The notes: generated by a model from the sequence alone, not told the origin. A DNA stretch of 64,000 nt from Phoronis australis (GCA_002633005.1 NMRA01000628.1:166359-230358); one strand, 5' to 3'. Numbered from the stretch's first letter, positions 1 through 11,569 are shown. Made by a program: numbers and translations.

Positions 1-127
1 GGCTTTTCTTAAAAGGTCACGACCTCCGACCCCGGGCCTCTGACATAGAAAGTAGTTACAAAGCCGTGGAGAGTCAGAAAAGGTAAATCGATTCATTGCA
101 ATGTTTCTCGTTTAGTATGTGGTATAA

Positions 128-291
128 ATAGATTATTACATGTTCTCAGCCGTTATCCCCCTTATCTAGAGCCCTCGTGGATTTTGGAGAATTATCACCC
201 TCGGGGCTAACGCCCCTCGGGCGATAATTCACCAAAATCCACTCGGGCTCTAGATAACGTGGGATAACGACTTCGCCATGTAATAATCTAT
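128..291. repeat. Foldback element (family F1), copy 1
   Basis: Nearly the whole 164 bp is an inverted repeat. ATAGATTATTACATG mirrors CATGTAATAATCTAT, CGTTATCCC mirrors GGGATAACG, and the GAGCCC and TGGATTTTGG blocks mirror their complements. The centre is CCCTCGGGGCTAACGCCCCTCGGG. It would fold into one long hairpin. Confidence 0.85.
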
Positions 292-519
292 ATATATGAG
301 GGATTTTTTTAGAGTTTTAAAACACTCTCTAAAGTACTTACAAAAATCATTTTCTAGAAGTCCTACAAATCCTGGCCCACCACCTACGTGTCGCTGGGAC
401 ATTCCCAAATGAAATGAATTCTCGATATGAAAATAGTATTCATATGTACGTAGGATAACCTATATATACTCAATAGCTCATTTGTATCTACTTTCAAAAA
501 AGTCAAAATTTGGCACTTA

Positions 520-1220
520 ATACCTTTTATCCCATACGCGTTGAATAAGTTGAGGGAAATACGGCCATGTAATAATGTTTTCCGTATTCACCTCACGTAC
601 TTCAACAGCGACCTCTGACATGGAAAGTTTAAAAGGTACATAATGTAGGTCAATGTCGACTCGACGTCGATTGCCACTTCGATCACCAAACGTTCGGAAA
701 ATAGTTTAAAGTAATGCAATATGCAACAGTGTGAGTAACACTCAACATGCAATCAGCTCTCAATCGTAACATCTGGAACAGGACTGTTAATTATATGACA
801 GTTCTGTTTCAGTTTTCAAATGCTAAATATTATATCGTCTGCAACTCAGGCGCCGATTCCTCGGTATAAATATAACATGACAGATTGTTGTTATTTAACA
901 ATTTTCAGATGTTACAAGTTCAATGTAAAGTTATAGTTGCTTTCATCTTCTTTCAAGTATTAAATCGCTACATTTAAAAAGTGTTTCTTTTACTAGAGAA
1001 AACTTGCAACCTTAAGCGCAAGTACATACATGTACATAAAGGATGTGATCCGCCACGTGAATAGTGAGAGTGAAGTACATGTATTTAAAAAAACGGCAAA
1101 AATGAAAGAGTCTTAGGAATTTGATGCGTGCTTTATAAATACAAAACGTGCGTCGATTGGCGTAGATGAAGTAATATCCCACTCGACATTATTCCACGTA
1201 TTGATCTCGGTACGTTTTGT
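520..1220 (+). repeat. Long interspersed repeat (family R2), copy 1
   Basis: About 700 bp matching the inverse of 17,540-18,250 with gaps. Shared blocks include ACGGCCATGTAATAATGTTT, AATGTAGGTCAATGTCGACT and ATATTATATCGTCTGCAACT. One end carries the F2 half-palindrome. No coding frame. Confidence 0.8.
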
Positions 1221-1229
1221 GTATATATT

Positions 1230-3130
1230 CCGGGAAATGTGTTTCATGCTTGATAAAAAACGTCGTCTCGTGCATTTTAACAGACTCTTTCAAACACTGT
1301 TGGCAGCATTAAACGAACTGAACAGATAAAAACAACGGTCAGAAAATAATTTTTTACAAAAACCACACCGCCACGCAGTGGAAGAATGTGAAACTACCCA
1401 TAATTACAAATGCCACTGCCGTATTGATGTGTGCACTGAGCACGTGACTAGTTTAGGTTTTGAGTTGATTAAAGGGATCGAGTATGAGAAGGTTGGTGAT
1501 AATTTGCTAACAAAAATGTGATGATGAAACAGGAATTGTCACTAATATAGTAAGAAACCTGAAGGTGGGTGGAAAGTGGAGCCCAAATCATGAATAATTT
1601 TCACTTTTACCACAGATACACAAGCATGTCCAAACGTATCAGTCCAACGGACAAATTCAACTTTGCAAAACTCTGGAACCCTTTTGCCAACAATTTCCTC
1701 CACTGGCTTCCTGGGGCCAGTCTACAAAGTGAAGTAAAACGCCATTTCAACATTAACGTGTTTGATCACTATTTACCAGATTAGTGCAGTTTTACTTTTC
1801 ACTTGCTCGTTTTTGTCTATTGAGGTATCCTAATATTTCGTCGAACCCAGGACCTCATTCACTCTGCAGCCTGTAGCTTAAATAGCGTCGCAACGGACCA
1901 GCGCTTTTTACTACATTAAATTAAGCCTATTTAGATTCATTACGACTTCTAACAAGAAAATTCTGAAAGAGATGCACAGTTTAATAAATACCTGTACATA
2001 AGCAATAGGGGCGCCAGGGTGATTTCCTACCAACAAACATTTGTTGTGGTCAACCTAAGCACGCCATGTCATTCGGCAACCTGCTTGACAATCGATATTT
2101 GAAAGTAGAAGCCCCCTAACTCCGCCGCCAATAAACCAAAATATACAACTTTCCAAACAAGGTGATGATAGAAATTCTGATTGACAATAAACGGAAAACG
2201 CTCTGAGGAGCGGCACTTAGCGAAATCATATAAAAAATCTGAACTGCTGTCGACGGTGAACCAAGAACAGTAACAATTTTAACACCAACGCCCACGACAA
2301 ACATCAAAACAACAAAATTGCATCAAAGAATCAGTCACCGGAAGTGTACTCATTAAAATCCCGAATACCAAGAAGTCCAAGAAAAACGAACTTTCAATGA
2401 CGTGTAAAGTTTTAATTTACAAGCAATAAATGTTAAAATACGTACTTTAAAGACAGTTATAAGTCATTGTATCATTCAGAGAGGTTTCGTTTAGTTGTAT
2501 AATCCTCTACAAGGTTTTTAAGAACAAATATCAGTAATACGTAAAAATGAAACAGTAATATAAACAAGAAGTCAAAACATGTCCGATAACGATAGCTTCT
2601 CCATCTTGAGTGGAGTAAGGGTTAAGATGAGAGATTGTTCCAGAATAATCGAGTTGTCAAAAATATTATAATATTCACCCGGAGTAGAACTGGACAGCAG
2701 GAATCCACAAGTCGAACACAAATGTCTGGTTGGAGGTGACACAGGCAAAAGAAGTCAAAGAGCGTGGCAAATGTGTTCCAAACCAGCGCTTATTCAAAAC
2801 CTGAGGCGCATTTTAGACCAACTGAACGGCGGTGTGTTTTTACCAGTAAACATTGTTTTGAACGGTACTTGTTTCACAGTTTGAAAATTATATCCGGGGA
2901 GTGCATTTTATTGGCTAACTCGTGATTTTGTCATCTTGCAACACATCTAGTCCTTTTTGACTGATGTTAAAGGGGAATGCCACCAGATTTAATTAGTCTT
3001 TTTGCCGACTTAATCGGTCTATATCCACATCGCCTCTTATACGGTCGACCTCATCTTGCCAAGAGGTGTCGCGTTAACCTGTGAGAAAGGTGGAGAAGCG
3101 ACGCAGCGACGTCAGTGGTTCGTATGCAGA
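1230..3130. other. No gene seen
   Basis: AT-rich non-coding sequence. The 71-codon frame at 1569-1784 and the 63-codon minus-strand frame at 2116-2307 have no recognisable features. Confidence 0.5.
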
Positions 3131-3134
3131 GTGA

Positions 3135-3289
3135 ATGCCGCTATATTGCAGTGCATCGGTTCCCGCTTGTCCGAGCTATGAAGCTGCGAAGAAAGTGGGT
3201 ATATCGTTTTATCGGCTTCCTCGAGAGCCTGAAATGCTTAGGAAATTGCTCGCAGTAGCGAAGAATGAAAAATATGCTGTTAATAGCAA
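3135..3289 (+). CDS. THAP-domain-like exon (N-terminal part)
   Basis: The frame starts with ATG at 3135 and reads MPLYCSA, then VGISFYRLPRE and LRKLLAVAKNEKY. This follows the THAP zinc-finger pattern (M-P-x-x-C-S-A near the start, G-I-x-F-x-R-[FL]-P in the middle). THAP domains are C2CH DNA-binding modules found in transcription factors and P-element-type transposases. A GTATGAG donor at 3290 ends the exon in phase 2. Joined to the acceptor at 4248, the frame continues into a typical HFTEEHF stretch. The first two cysteines (residues 5 and 12) are six residues apart rather than the usual two to four, so zinc binding may be impaired. Without splicing, the ORF runs to 3464 and ends in WGRHLVESDF, THAP-like but with Trp in place of the third Cys. 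It could be a decayed transposon or host gene. Confidence 0.5.
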
Positions 3290-4089
3290 GTATGAGGGCG
3301 TGAAACATCTCCCTGTCTGGGGCCGGCATTTAGTTGAAAGTGATTTCTCTGACGAATTCCGGCTTACAAAAGAACTATCCATGCATTCCGTTGCCTATGC
3401 ATGTTCAGGACGCCTCTCTAGTATTTTGGATCACTGTATACTGGTTTTAATTGATAGCCTGTGAAACCTAAGGATCCGACCCGTGAAGTCTTCGTCAGAT
3501 GAGCTCTTGACTAAATCGGGATTGGCGCAGAGCGAGTTGCCATGCAGACGTTTATTATTCTGCGTTATGTTTCAAAATGAATTATTCTCATCCTAAAATG
3601 ATCCTAACCAATGCTTATAAGAAACTGTCAGTCTCATTAAATACAATTTGTAATGCCTTGAAGTGCTCGTGAGTAAAAATGTTTTGAGAAGCCAGCAATG
3701 AATAAACCACTGCGTTACCGGTTTTTGATGCCGGCTACAAAGGACACCGAGGCCGTGTGAGCGCATGCTAATTCAGCGTTTGCTGACAGTAAGCTGTTGT
3801 GAAACAATTACTCGATTTTATATGCTATTGTCACATGTTAGGGGAATCTTTATTTAGAAATACAAATACATTATTCAAATCATTGTTACTGTACAACCTT
3901 TGCCCTGACGGTCTGTGGAAGGGGAAACCGACTTCGCGGACCCCGACAAGTAAGTAGATTTTCAGTTTCTTAGCTAATTCACACAAATAATTACGTGCAC
4001 ATAATTTCTTTGGCTCACAATTATAGTCTTTTCGTGACTGGGGGTTTAGTTTTCAACTCAAGCTGGTGTATAATTGTGCCACTCACGGT

Positions 4090-4191
4090 GGCCGCGACGG
4101 GCCTGATCGGGTTTCGAGCCACTGGCCGGTACATGTATAACGAGTCAGTCCGGCCGCGACGGGCCTGATAGGGTTCCGTGCCACTGGCCGG
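4090..4191 (+). repeat. GC-rich direct repeat, two ~40-bp units with 62-bp spacing
   Basis: GGCCGCGACGGGCCTGATCG and GGCCGCGACGGGCCTGATAG, each ending GCCACTGGCCGG. Each unit starts GGCCG and ends CGG, giving partial self-complementarity. It lies between the two THAP-like exons. Confidence 0.8.
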
Positions 4192-4247
4192 GATAAAAAG
4201 CGGTTTGTGTGTTTAGAACTAAAAAATCACAATTATAAACAACACAG

Positions 4248-4335
4248 ATCTAGCTTCTCCTGTCTGCATTTCACGGAAGAACACTTCAAATTTATCTCCG
4301 TACAGACCCCAAACTCCTGCTACAGACCTTGGTAA
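4248..4335 (+). CDS. THAP-domain-like exon (C-terminal part)
   Basis: It follows an AACACAG acceptor (AG at 4246-4247). Taking one base to complete the phase-2 codon from 3289, the frame reads SSFSCLHFTEEHFKF, matching the C-x-x-H-F-x-x-x-x-F end of THAP domains. Here Cys and His are separated by one residue instead of two. The frame stops at 4333-4335, or may leave through a GTAAAT donor at 4332. I could not connect it convincingly to the open frames at 4.43-5.10 kb, so the full gene structure is unresolved. A decayed copy is quite possible. Confidence 0.4.
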
Positions 4336-5194
4336 ATTGGCCTGCCGAACTTTGGAGGCTACGGTGTGTCCAAATACTGTACCAGTAAATCCGTAGCAGC
4401 GAAATAAAGCAACACGTTTTCATAACAATGTGGTGTATTTTAAGTGTTTTACATCGAAGTTTGATGATTTATTGGTGTTAAATGATGAATTCAAGCGCAA
4501 AGCTAACACTACTAACCCGTGTTGTGAACTGCTAAACAGAATACGTGTTAAACCAATTACGTCATTGGATAATTTCAACACCTCCGTCTGCCGTCAAGTG
4601 TCAGGTAACGCAACCGAACCTGCCGTTATTGATCTAATTTGATACAAAATAGGTTGTTTTTGGGTGGCATTCTTTAAATTAACAGTAGACCGTAGACGAT
4701 ACAGTAAAATGCGAATTGTTGTCACCGTTATGCTTTCAATTAGACTTGAATTACTGTCCCGGCGCTAACATGTATTTGAGACCCGGTGCTTTCAGAAATT
4801 TATATGATAAAACGGATCACGGATGTTGGCTTCGAGTGCGTCGGACGAAAACAAATCAAAAGTGGCCGCTCGGACACCTGGACCCACCCGACGTCTTTTT
4901 ACCTTTGGTCCCAAGACGGAAAAGCGCGGAGTTGTTTTCTGGAAGTGATGAAGTCTCTTTTATCGGAACAGACTAAACAAATTGTAAACCGTTTTCACCA
5001 AATAGTGGAAGAAACAGACATAAAATCGAGTCAATCACAAGTCGGCTGGGCTATTGCCGAATTCGATGGCGAAATAAATGCTACCCTAAACTGGGCTTAA
5101 TACTAAGCTGTGGGCTCAAGTATTGGCTTCCGGACGATCATAAACATATACAATTAGACCTGAATTGGGCAAACTTCATGAGACGTGGATTTTT

Positions 5195-5700
5195 TCTCTT
5201 TTTTAGTGGGAATAACTGAATTAGTTGAAATGCATATTTGGTGTCTATCAAGTTGTGAGCCTGTTTGCTGACGTTATGTACGTTATATATCAGCCCGCAG
5301 ATGGCGCAGCGATTACTGGGAATAGTTGGATTAGTTGAAATGCGTGTTTTGTGTACCTGAAGTTGAGATGCAGGTGGCGGAGCAATTAGTGGGAAAAGTT
5401 GAATTAGTTGAAATGCATGTTCAATGTCTCTTAAGTATTTTTGAACCTGTTGCTAACGCCATGTACCTTATCTACCAACCCACAGATGGCGTATCGATTA
5501 GTGGGAATAGTTGAATTAGTTGAAATGCGTGTTTGGTGACTTAAAATCGTAAGAGACTAAAGGTGGTCTGTACTCTACACTACGTACCACCCCACGGATG
5601 GTGCAGTGATAAGTGGGGATACTTAAATTAGTGGAAATGCTTATTTGGTGTTTTCAAAAGTTGTGAATCTGTTGTTGAGGTCATGTACGTTATCTAGCTG
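5195..5700 (+). repeat. ~110-bp satellite, array 1 (five units)
   Basis: Units start TTAGTGGGAATAGTTGAATTAG and pass through GAAATGCATGTTTGGTGTC, a GTTATCTACC-like block and CCACAGATGGCGCAGCGA. Unit starts are near 5204, 5312, 5385, 5497 and 5609. One unit is shortened to 73 bp and the others run 110-112 bp. Confidence 0.85.
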
Positions 5701-5945
5701 TCATGAGAGTCAATGACCTTAGAGCACAGTGTTTGTGTAACAAAGATGTGATCACCTTTCTGACAGCCCAGTTGTATAGTTTTTCAACAAACTGAATACT
5801 TGCGTAATGCAATTTCATGTCAAGGTAAAGAAAACTGGAAAATTGAATCATGAGATGCGGTATTATACCACAATATGAGCCTCGAATGGCCAATACGACC
5901 GTGGAATAACCAATTTAGTTATTAAACGGCATTAGATAACATTTT

Positions 5946-6033
5946 GGCGGGAATCGGGGCCGGTTTCTAACCCTCTCCGCAAGAGTTTTGAGTAGTCGAC
6001 TTTACCACTGCACCACTCAGCGGCTGACGTCAT
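5946..6033 (-). repeat. tRNA-like sequence, possibly a SINE head
   Basis: On the minus strand an A-box-like TGGTGCAGTGG is followed ~40 bases on by GGTTAGAAACC, one base off the B-box GGTTCGAAACC. The acceptor stem does not pair, so this is not an intact tRNA gene. A degenerate tRNA-derived SINE is the likeliest reading. Confidence 0.35.
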
Positions 6034-6317
6034 CGAACGTGATAAATAGAATACTGATAAGCGAGCACGCGCAATAATTGCATGTTCAACATAGGGCATT
6101 GTACCGATATTTCTACGCTATGAAAAATAAGATGCATAATTTCTATAAAAATCATAGTTTAATTCTGTTCAATTTATCTCTAATTTTCTCTCACTTGTAA
6201 ATCATCGATCACCAATTTGAATGGGGGTATCGTGTCGGCGGGATCCTTTGGCTATGGCATTATACTCAGTAAACAGTGGTAACCTACTTTAGCAGACGAT
6301 ATTTTTACGGTCAAAGC

Positions 6318-6472
6318 TTACATGTTCTCAGTCGTTATCCCCCTTATGTAGACCCTTCGTGGATTTCACAGAATTATGACCCTCGGGGCTAACGCCCCTC
6401 AGGAGATAATTCTACAAAATCCACTCGGTCTTTAGATTGCGGGTGATAATGTTTTCGCCATGTACTAATCTA
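6318..6472. repeat. Foldback element (family F1), copy 2
   Basis: Same order of blocks as copy 1 (TTACATGTTCTCAGTCGTTAT through TTTTCGCCATGTACTAATCT), with scattered substitutions that weaken the hairpin. It lies inside the insert that splits the ~110-bp satellite array. Confidence 0.8.
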
Positions 6473-6499
6473 TTTTTAACTTGATCTACCCGTTATTTA

Positions 6500-6950
6500 A
6501 TGAATTCCCGCAGGTGACGCAGATATTAGTGTGAATAGTTGAAATACTTGAAAGGTGTATTCTGTGTGTCTTAAGTTGTGAGCCTCTTGGTGACTCCATA
6601 TACATGTACCTTATCTACAAGCCACAGGTGGCGCAGCTATTACTGGGAATAGTTGAGTCAGCTGAAATGCATGCTCTGGCATCTCTCAAGTCGTAAGACT
6701 GTTTCTGACGTCATGTACATGTACGTTACCTGCCAGCCGAAAGATGGCCCAGCGATTAGTGAGAATATTTGACTTAGTTGATATGCGTGTTCTGTTTATC
6801 TCATGTTGAGAGCGTTTTGCTGGCGTAATGTACGTTATCCACTTGCTATTACAAGGCGCAGCGATTGCAGGGAATATTTAAATAGGTTAAAATGGGTGCT
6901 CTATTTGCCTCTTTAAGTTGTTAACCTTCCTTTCACGTAGTTTCCTTCGT
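6500..6950 (+). repeat. ~110-bp satellite, array 2 (four units)
   Basis: Same unit as array 1, starting near 6522, 6639, 6757 and 6866, more diverged. The two arrays are separated by about 800 bp of unrelated DNA that contains foldback F1 copy 2 and a tRNA-like sequence. Confidence 0.8.
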
Positions 6951-6984
6951 CTAATTGAGTTCCTGTTTGGGAAAGTTTCATGAA

Positions 6985-7690
6985 AAACAATTTCGATAAT
7001 TGTTTGTTACACGTACGCAAACTCGCGGTAGAAGGACAGTTTATTGAAGAATTGGTGAACAAATACACTGGCCAATTGATGACGCAACATTTTATGTCAC
7101 CGAAAGGCGACAGGTGCGATCAATCCACAACTTTAGCAGTAGAGTAACGGTAGAACGCCATTTTTTCTAACACCTTTCAGTAATTAAGATTACTCAAGGA
7201 GGAGTGTAGATTTTAATGACACAAATTTGGGGTCACTTTTTATTCGGAACTCCAACCACAGTTTGCACAACGCTATACATTTAGTATGCAACTTTCCACC
7301 AAGGCTATCTTAGTTGTATTTTGACGATAGTCTTCATACAGCTAGCTGGTTGGCTAACAGGATTGCACAAGGCTATGACAGAAGCCTGTCCTCTCCCTTT
7401 CTCACAAGAGATACATGCACAGTAGCCAGCCAGCTAGCTGTATGAAGACTGTCGTCGAAATACAGCTAGGTACCACTGTGTGAATTTCTTCCGTAGACCC
7501 CGAAATTGCACACAGCCAGGGTAGTTCTGCTCGTCACCTTGCCGTGAAACTTGCATCAGCGTGTAAAGCTAAAGACCGGACGGGGTGCATACAAAATCTG
7601 GAATCAACCGACACTCATTTTGCCCGTTACAGCCGTTTAAGTGAAAAACAATGCAATAAACGCAATTTTCTTGTGTAACTTTCCGCCTTT
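6985..7690 (+). repeat. Interspersed repeat (family R3), copy 1
   Basis: Shares long blocks with 7,870-8,165 (direct) and 12,215-12,790 (inverted): AATCAACCGACACTCA, GTCACCTTGCCGTGAAACTT and the GGCGCCGAAAG-type block. It includes a hairpin with 43-bp arms. Confidence 0.8.
7315..7463. repeat. Hairpin with 43-bp arms inside R3 copy 1
   Basis: GATAGTCTTCATACAGCTAG (left arm within 7315-7357) is mirrored by CTAGCTGTATGAAGACTGTC (right arm within about 7421-7463), with ~63 bp of loop. A relic of one arm is visible in the inverted copy at 12.74-12.79 kb. Confidence 0.8.
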
Positions 7691-7869
7691 TCTAACAATG
7701 AAAAGTATGTTGTTGTTTTGAAGACAGTACGCTCGTGTCACGCGTACGCGCAATTTCCTAAATTTTTGGAACATCTCTCGGGAGATGCTGATAGGTAGGC
7801 AGCAGCATTTTTTCTTCTTAAATTCGGTTTTTCGATATCAAAATTCTAAAAATTTATAATGAGGTGAAA

Positions 7870-8165
7870 CCAGCTCCGATAATTTGTTGTGACGTGTACG
7901 CAGCCTCGTAAAAGAAGAACAGTTGATTGAAGAATCGGCAAAAAGAAACTGGTCAATAGGTGAAGCAATATTTCGTGGCGCCGAAAGCCGTCGCTAAAGA
8001 TTGCTCCACAATTTCAGCAGCAGAATAACTGTAGAACGCATTTTTTCCAATACCGTTAAATAATTTAGTTTCCTCAAGGACACTAATTTTGTGTCAGATT
8101 TTATTTTACCACTTTTTTACCCATATCGGCGCAAAGCTGTATATTTAGTATACAGCTTTGTACCA
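7870..8165 (+). repeat. Interspersed repeat (family R3), copy 2 (partial)
   Basis: Aligns with 7,000-7,310 through GATAATTTGTTGTGACGTGTACGC, GAAGAATCGGCAAA and CAGAATAACTGTAGAACGC. It lacks the hairpin and the 3' part. Confidence 0.7.
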
Positions 8166-9086
8166 AGGGTACATGCACAGGTGTTGGAAACAATAATAGA
8201 CTGTTATGTAGTTACAGTCAAGTGACCTAATTATCGGACGTTTTGGCACATTTTGCATTATATTTAATTGAAAATATTACGGATTGTTGTAAATTCTTTG
8301 CTGAAATAAAGATTTACCTTCACGGAATTGTTCTGTTACTATATCTTGTCACTGAAAGCCACATTTATGTTCCGACTGATCTTCAAAAAACACAACAACC
8401 AAACCTTCGGAGAACCTAAATATCGGACACCATGTTTCTCCATACGCCACACCGCGGAAAACTGACTAACCACGTAATGGCCGCGGGCACCTTGTCGCCA
8501 AATTTCAGCTCTAGTGTTTTGACATTATATGCTGCTGAACCCAGGTCCATTCGCAACAAAATTATCCATGAAATGAAATCTGATGACGGCGCCAAGTCGT
8601 TTCGATGAATTAGTGCAGACGACTAAAGCACGTGCAAACTCACTGCAGTTTGTAGTATCACGTAGGCTTCTTGATATGACACCCGCACGTGCGCGGTCGG
8701 GGTTTGACTTGAGTTTAAAAACAAACGAAAAAATGGAACAGTGACATATTGTCAGTTCAATGAGATGGTTTCATTGTGGAAAAAGATTTTATTTTCAATT
8801 TTTATAACCGATTTATGCGATCGTCCATTTTAGGCAGACTTGGGGGTCTAAATTGCACCCGCTCTCGGTGAAATCAAAACGAGGCAACGCTGTAAAAAAC
8901 GAGACAGTGCCGGACATTGAATGCATTACAACGGAACAAAAATTGGTGTCATTTAATTCTCAGATTATGCTTCAAGTAAGATTCTATGAAATGTCCGATA
9001 TTTAGGTTCCGTCCGATAATTAGGTACACTATGTGTATACCGAAAATATCGATGACTCCAAACCATCAATTACGCTACCGTTTCGA

Positions 9087-9092
9087 TTTATT
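9087..9092 (-). terminator. Candidate polyadenylation signal AATAAA
   Basis: Canonical AATAAA on the minus strand about 235 bases downstream of the stop codon of the 246-codon ORF. The spacing suits a 3' UTR. The hexamer is common by chance in AT-rich DNA. Confidence 0.35.
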
Positions 9093-9324
9093 AGCTCTTG
9101 CGCGCCCTTGTCGTTGTTCCCATCGTGAGTACAAGGACTGAAACGTAAAGTGTATAACAGTTCGATGTTTCATCTTGGAGCAGAGAGCACAAAGCATGCG
9201 ACTTGACGAACTGGCCAAAAGAATGTTCTGTAGAATTGTCAGTTGTAATCTGCGTCTTTTCGATTTCCCATACCTGAGGAAAATGCAACGTTTCAGCAGA
9301 TGAAGCTGCAGAAACGCTTGCCAA

Positions 9325-10065
9325 TCATTCGTTAGTTTCGTCGCTGTCTGTTTTCGCCAATTCCATAATCTTCAGCGCTGTTCGTCGGTCTATGTAACTG
9401 CGTTCATGTTCATATTCCTCTCGGCTATTCGAGTCACTGACGGCGTAACTGGGGTATTCCTGCACGGTTGACAATCGCTCCACCACGGGATAATACAACG
9501 GGTTGACTTCACGGGCATGTGCACCCGTCTCTTCAGTCATATCTGGTTGCGATGGAGGCGATGTTGATACAAGATCTTGTCGTTGCCTGGAGGTAAGCAT
9601 GTGATCGCTGTCTCCACTTGGAACATTGACGTTGATTACACTGTCGCTTACACTTCGAATCAACGGAGTAGTTCGCTTTGACCGATTGCGCTCGGCGGAG
9701 TTAGAATCCATTGTCGAAATTCTTAGTGCACCTAAATCGTGTAGAATCTCTTGCTCCACGTCTATGAGACTCGGTTCTTTCCAAAACTCACTGTGCGCTT
9801 CTAGTTCGTTTAGTATAGCAATTACGGTTCTAAATCCACACAGTTCTCTCGACCACGCTTCGAAATCTTTAATGCCTACAATTCTGTACACAACTTCTTT
9901 GACTTTATCAGCGTTGACGTTCTCTTTCTCGGCGAAGAAAGATATTAATCTCTCACCTTTATGATACGATTTTTGCGTGGATTTAAACATCCAAGTTCGC
10001 CCATCTTTCTTGTAGTTTGTCTTTAACAAAAGTGCTGGGTAATGCCACCCTTCTTCTAGCTGCAT
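9325..10065 (-). CDS. Intronless 246-codon ORF, function unknown
   Basis: Single open frame from ATG (10065) to TGA (9325-9327), the second longest in the window. I do not recognise it. Residues 1-115 look like a globular, mixed alpha/beta segment rich in Lys, Glu and aromatic residues (for example GRTWMFKS and FEAWSRELCGF). Residues ~116-245 are low in hydrophobics and rich in Ser, Arg, Glu and Asp, likely disordered. No signal peptide or membrane segment is visible. An AATAAA polyadenylation hexamer lies on the same strand at 9087-9092, about 235 bases past the stop, suggesting an expressed single-exon or last-exon gene. The neighbourhood is repeat-rich, so a transposon or retrocopy origin is possible. 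There is no evidence for a catalytic motif. Confidence 0.5.
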   Translation of the reverse strand: MQLEEGWHYPALLLKTNYKKDGRTWMFKSTQKSYHKGERLISFFAEKENVNADKVKEVVYRIVGIKDFEAWSRELCGFRTVIAILNELEAHSEFWKEPSLIDVEQEILHDLGALRISTMDSNSAERNRSKRTTPLIRSVSDSVINVNVPSGDSDHMLTSRQRQDLVSTSPPSQPDMTEETGAHAREVNPLYYPVVERLSTVQEYPSYAVSDSNSREEYEHERSYIDRRTALKIMELAKTDSDETNE

Positions 10066-10069
10066 AGTG

Positions 10070-11530
10070 TATAAAATACTTGGAAGCTCTGTGAGCGTTC
10101 TACCAACTCACGCGAATATTTGCACGAAACGTTACATCAGTGCCTCAGTGGTAGTCTCGAGAAGTCATACATGTACAAGTAGGTCACGTTAATTAAGACG
10201 CATTCCCGCCATTCGGCTTGAATGGTTCTAAATACGCTTTATTAGTTTTTAAGGTTTCGACTCGTGTACTACATGTATAACTGCATAACTTAAAATTTTA
10301 CGGACGAGTCGCAAAGTGGCCCCTAATTGTCGTGAAGAGCTACAACCCGCGACTGGTTACCGAATATGAAACTTCTCGCCGTTGTACTATCAAATCTACT
10401 GTATTGTTCACGACTTTTGCTATCAGCCGACCTTAAAAGTTTTAACTTCGGTATCCCGGTGGTCTATCGGCGTGCACCTTGTTGCGACATACATGTATAC
10501 TTTCGCGCTCGACACCGATTGTCGAGTGCGACAAAATTTTCTTTACTGGACTATCATTAGCTTTTAAACATGTGGGTTGAATTTAGTTTTGGGGAAGGTA
10601 TACAATCCGTGAAAGAAAACGCATCGCTTTTTAAACATTTGCTCACCGGTCATGCCACAGATCGCTTTTTCAACACTTTGTCATCCGTCACGCCACAGCA
10701 TCAGAATGTTCCGCTTTATGACATGCACGACAAAATTTGAGGGGGGCTCCATATAAAAACCAACAGGTAGAGTCTATACCCAAAATCACAGACTTTTTGA
10801 AACTTTGCACATGAGTTTGGTTTGGTGAGATGTAGAAAAATTTCGCTTTTTTAAAAATTTTCATCCTTTAGTTCTCTTTTTATGGCATGCACCTCCATTT
10901 TGCAACAACATTGGGAATTTGGGCTCCGGAGTAGACATGTTTGAATTCATTTTAAAGCATGTATAGCTTGCTGGTAACAAATGAGTGATACTGTTTTAAA
11001 GGATTATGAATGAATAATTTTATGACATGTCTTTCAAAATTCATTTTCAGATTTGTATACGTCGATTCTGTTTGGCAAAACGATAATTGTACAGGTTTTC
11101 ACTGAGGCCAATTTCGGCTGACTTTGGCACTCTGTAGCAGCCATATTGCACTTTTCCAAAAACTTACCTTAATAATTTGTTTAGTCTTTCCTAACCTCTT
11201 TATAATCAACCACCAATAGAGGGCCTCTTGAAACGTGTAATAAGCTTGAAAAAAAAACGTAAAAGGCTTGTATTTTAGACATAAAGGCAGACAGCACTAC
11301 TAATTACAATTCTCTCAAAGCCACACTGATAATTATTGCTTATTACAAAAATTATCAACGTAAATCATGACTGGCATGTGTGTTTCTTCTAAATGATAGA
11401 TGGCGTAGCTGTTTGTTAACATGGAGACTGGACGTGACTACCAGCCCAATCTGCCGTACTCGTGTTTTTATCTTCGGTGTGAGAGCCACTGACAAAGGAA
11501 GAAAGGCACCTAAGGGGGGTTTGGTCCTGT
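10070..11530. other. No gene seen
   Basis: Two short overlapping frames (10,366-10,567) lack recognisable content. A partially repeated segment lies at 10,640-10,700: CACCGGTCATGCCACAG, then CATCCGTCACGCCACAG. Confidence 0.5.
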
Positions 11531-11569
11531 GCTCAGTGCAAAAATCTTAAACTTCGTTCTCGGTCGATA

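Noticed and set aside
4430-5100. Open frames at 4430-4642, 4716-4976 and 4786-5100 as further THAP-gene exons
   Set aside because: The available splice sites do not join them to the exon ending at 4335 in a shared open frame, and no domain is recognisable.
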